Origin: Mogibacterium sp.
GTDB taxonomy: Bacteria; Bacillota; Clostridia; Peptostreptococcales; Anaerovoracaceae
Assembly (NCBI GenBank): GCA_021442505.1
Contig: JABUTC010000017.1
Span: 15,127-22,496, forward strand
Reading direction: 5' to 3'
Length of the DNA: 7,370 nt
Part shown: in pieces, positions 5,803 to 7,370 of the stretch
Position numbering within the stretch: position 1 is the stretch's first letter
Layout: the number at the start of each line of letters is the position of its first letter
The notes under the pieces: model-generated
What the model saw: the letters and a program-made list of their open reading frames with translations, nothing else
What the model was told of the DNA's origin: nothing
Database searches by the model: none
Position numbers and translations under genes: made by a program

Positions 5803-5838
5803 CGAGTGGTGCTTCGCACTCGAGTTGTGCTTCGCACT
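5803..5838. repeat. Two tandem 18-bp copies at the 3' end of the nuclease-like gene
   Basis: The copies 5803-5820 and 5821-5838 (cgagtKgtgcttcgcact) differ at one base. Each holds GTGC-TTC-GCAC, a small hairpin. The last base is part of the stop codon of the minus-strand gene. No T-run suitable for termination on the minus strand follows. Confidence 0.7.
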
Positions 5839-6614
5839 TACATCGCGTATTTTCGCAGGAGGTCGTCAATCACGAGGTCAAAGTTCTTGTTCACGCTATC
5901 CTCGAAAGTGATAATCAGATTGTACTCGGTCGTGTAACCGGCCTTGGCGTAGTCGAAAATCTTCCACTTATTCCTCTCCATATACTTCTCCGAATCCATT
6001 CCGAAATGCTCCCAGATTATATAACTTCCGTCGGGTTTCAGAATAATGAAATCAGGATACTTCGTATGCCCGTTCACCGTGAATTTCGCATCGTATATAT
6101 AAGGGATTCCGAGCGCATCAAGCCTTTCCGCAATTCGCTGTTCACTCTTCGAGCGAACCCAGAGACCTCTTTTCGTCTGAAAGCGCAAATCCTCAAGGTG
6201 TTCGTCGTATCTTTCATAATCCCGGTTCATCCACTCGACCTGCTCTTTTGTAAGCCTTACGTCTTGAGGTGTCATCCCGGCAGCAAGCAACTTGTCGTCA
6301 CTGATTGGGGGAACCATGCGAGCCTGATAATGTTTTTCCAGGCGCTTAAGCAGCTTGCCCAACTCCTCGGAGACTTTTTCCATATACGCAATTTCCTGTT
6401 GAGTGAATTCCTTGCGAATCAAGTCCTCGAGCAAGTCCCTGTTTCTTTTAATTCCATGCTCTTTGTTTCCATAAAATCTATAGAATTGATATCGACCATT
6501 AATTCGTTTAATGTGCAGTTTTCCGCGCTTGTATTTTGAATGCTTGTTGCGCTCGGTTTTGAGAATCCTTTCACATCGTTTCTGCAACATCTCAATCTCG
6601 TAATATATATCCAT
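5838..6614 (-). CDS. PD-(D/E)xK nuclease-like protein, function unknown
   Basis: The start is taken at the ATG 6612-6614, which has AGGAG (6624-6620) 5 nt upstream, giving 258 residues; an upstream in-frame ATG at 6635 lacks any ribosome binding site. In 258-residue numbering, the N-terminal half is basic and helical with coiled-coil character (about 1-105; KERNKHSKYKRGKL-like basic patch near 22-33). The C-terminal half (about 150-240) carries the pattern of PD-(D/E)xK enzymes: an acidic residue in RSKSEQRIAERL (Glu158), YPDFIIL (Asp188), and IIWEHFGM (Glu202), where His203 follows directly and no canonical Lys is seen. A helix with Tyr/Lys and the strand NLIITFED follow. I recall similar WEH-type hypothetical proteins in Firmicutes, but no tested function. 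It stands alone, converging with the operon terminator. Nuclease activity is inferred from fold pattern only. Confidence 0.7.
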   Translation of the reverse strand: MDIYYEIEMLQKRCERILKTERNKHSKYKRGKLHIKRINGRYQFYRFYGNKEHGIKRNRDLLEDLIRKEFTQQEIAYMEKVSEELGKLLKRLEKHYQARMVPPISDDKLLAAGMTPQDVRLTKEQVEWMNRDYERYDEHLEDLRFQTKRGLWVRSKSEQRIAERLDALGIPYIYDAKFTVNGHTKYPDFIILKPDGSYIIWEHFGMDSEKYMERNKWKIFDYAKAGYTTEYNLIITFEDSVNKNFDLVIDDLLRKYAM

Positions 6615-6770
6615 ATTGTCTCCTGATGATCTCATGCAAAATGTTCAATGACCTGATGGTAACCAAATGTTAACCGTATTTTCCGTAAAATGTAACCCCT
6701 ATAATATCGTCAAATATTGAGCAAACTCGAGAAATTTCAACATGTTGAGCCTATTATTAGATAAGGCTCG
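6615..6770 (-). other. Upstream region of the nuclease-like gene
   Basis: This AT-rich stretch should hold the promoter of the minus-strand gene. The best pair seen on that strand is TTACAT and TAACAT with a 17-nt spacer (6697-6692 and 6674-6669), which is only moderate. A perfect 12-bp palindrome TCAACATGTTGA lies at 6737-6748 and might be a protein site. No plausible gene is seen. Confidence 0.3.
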
Positions 6771-7016
6771 TTATTGGCTGTGAAAAGCAACTGATGTTTG
6801 TGAAAAATCGACAAAGTTCGACATGTGGCAAGGCTCGAAGAACTGTTTTTTTATTATGGATGGGCCGCTCAGAAGATCTTTTTGAAAAAGTATCGAGATT
6901 TTATCCTTTGAAATGCTCTGACGATATTTAGAAGCAAAAGGATTGAAAATAATCAATGAGGAGGCGAAAGAATGCATTGTATATAGCGCATATTTATCGA
7001 AATGACGATGCGACAA
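6771..7016 (-). pseudogene. Possible small or remnant coding region with a KYRQS...ISILFQKDL motif
   Basis: An 81-codon frame without a clear ribosome binding site. I do not recognise the product. The case for coding origin is that its middle part (ASKYRQSISKDKISILFQKDL, split at residues 29-49) matches a plus-strand frame at 7046-7174 in inverted orientation: SEKYRQSVLKLRISILFQKDL. Of 19 aligned codons from Lys-Tyr-Arg-Gln on, ten are identical, five differ silently and two are conservative changes, which points to descent from a translated sequence. The low-complexity surroundings, missing start signal and poor flanks suggest decay rather than an active gene. Confidence 0.3.
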
Positions 7017-7120
7017 ATGCAGTTTCGATAATTGAGAAGATTTGAGTTTTCGCTAGGAGTGAAAAGTATCGTCAGAGTGTGCTAAAACTTCGGATATCGA
7101 TATTATTTCAAAAAGATCTT
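6873..7120. repeat. Imperfect inverted repeat about 248 bp across
   Basis: The 15-bp arms 6873-6887 and 7106-7120 and the 11-bp arms 6916-6926 and 7067-7077 are perfect inverse complements and share the same centre (6996.5), with 28 bp between them on both sides. By hand count, the outer 57 bp of each side match at about 42 positions without gaps. It may be two diverged copies of one sequence facing each other, or the ends of a small non-autonomous element. No target-site duplication was found. Confidence 0.65.
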
Positions 7121-7174
7121 TTTTGCAGCGGGCGACATGTGACGGCGGGCGGGGCCGCGCGAGAGTTTTTTTAA
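7046..7174 (+). pseudogene. Remnant reading frame sharing the KYRQS...ISILFQKDL motif
   Basis: This frame opens after TGA at 7043-7045, has no ATG start and ends at TAA 7172-7174. Residues VFARSEKYRQSVLKLRISIL and the following FQKDL parallel the minus-strand frame at 6771-7016. The C-terminal end (GRHVTAGGAARESFF) comes from a GC-rich block unlike its surroundings. Without a start codon it is best seen as a fragment. Confidence 0.25.
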
Positions 7175-7201
7175 GTATTTGAGGAAATACACAATAAATC
7201 G

Positions 7202-7229
7202 TGCATAATTCATCAGAATTATGTATAAT
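7202..7229 (+). promoter_or_regulatory. Inverted repeat with an overlapping -10 box before the hairpin array
   Basis: CATAATTC (7204-7211) and GAATTATG (7216-7223) are perfect inverse complements around ATCA; the pairing can be extended by a G-T and a T-A pair. A perfect TATAAT (7224-7229) abuts the right arm, so a transcript would begin near 7236, at the first base of the hairpin array. No good -35 box is placed at the right distance; TTGAGG at 7179 is too far for this -10 box. Confidence 0.4.
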
Positions 7230-7236
7230 AATACAA

Positions 7237-7370
7237 GCGGTACGCGTCAGCAGACGCGAAATTAGATTTTTAATTAAGCGGTACGCATCTGCCGATGCAC
7301 GTCAGATGCGAATTGGATTAATTTTCAAGAGGTACGCATCTGCCGATGCACGTCAGATGCGAATTGGATT
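7237..7370 (+). repeat. Array of hairpin repeats (three copies, last cut by window end)
   Basis: Units start at 7237, 7278 and 7329. Each has the order G(C/A)GGTA, hairpin, then an AT-rich tail AATTRGATT. Units 2 and 3 agree at 41 of 42 visible positions. Unit 1 has the stem CGCGTC/GACGCG with loop AGCA; units 2 and 3 have CGCATCTG/CAGATGCG with an 11-nt loop. Thus the stem sequence changes on both sides while pairing is kept. No reading frame explains the array. It is not a typical CRISPR, as there are no unique spacers of constant size. Confidence 0.8.

Noticed and set aside
5412..5837. Minus-strand frames over the amidohydrolase end and the 20-bp repeats
   Set aside because: The predicted peptide is Trp/Pro/Asn-rich repeat translation and covers a strong terminator; no start signal.
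7143..7172. GC-rich block followed by seven T as a terminator
   Set aside because: Only 4-bp stems can be drawn and GAGAG separates them from the T-run, so it is not a convincing terminator.
7237..7370. CRISPR array
   Set aside because: The units abut through conserved AT-rich tails of 18-19 nt; there are no unique spacers, and units 2 and 3 are almost identical throughout.

Overview
The window looks like chromosomal DNA of a Gram-positive anaerobe of the class Clostridia. The grounds are strong AAGGAG-type ribosome binding sites, TTG/GTG alternative starts, sigma-A-like promoters, and a DUF5058 membrane protein next to an M20D amidohydrolase. The genus cannot be fixed from the sequence alone.

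Layout. (1) Positions 2-771: the 3' end of argC (arginine biosynthesis) followed, with near translational coupling, by a GNAT acetyltransferase. (2) Positions 772-1200: a gene-free stretch with three look-alike hairpins whose arms read TTTCGTCG/CGACGAAA, a 9-bp tandem repeat and a two-sided terminator. (3) Positions 1201-2544, minus strand: a regulator with an N-terminal sensor-like region, a GGDEF/cyclase-like middle and a C-terminal winged helix. (4) Positions 2545-2804: a divergent control region with readable promoters on both strands. The same 14-bp sequence (13/14 identical) lies exactly 13 nt past each -10 box. On the plus side it opens a run of four 11-bp direct repeats ending at the ribosome binding site. 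(5) Positions 2805-5546, plus strand: two polytopic membrane proteins (the first DUF5058-like) and an M20D metallo-amidohydrolase, closed by a strong terminator at 5757-5792. (6) Positions 5838-6614, minus strand: a PD-(D/E)xK nuclease-like protein of unknown role. (7) Positions 6615-7370: AT-rich, with no convincing intact gene. It holds an inverted pair of diverged sequences whose similarity follows codon phase (shared peptide KYRQS...ISILFQKDL). At the right edge begins an array of hairpin repeats whose stem sequence changes while pairing is kept.

How the genes may work together. The regulator, two membrane proteins and amidohydrolase read as one self-contained uptake-and-hydrolysis unit. 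The membrane pair would import an N-acylated amino acid or small peptide-like compound, the M20D enzyme would release the acyl group in the cytoplasm, and the divergent regulator would sense a ligand and control both promoters through the shared 14-bp site. The substrate is not readable from the sequence. The argC/GNAT pair belongs to a separate arginine-related operon.
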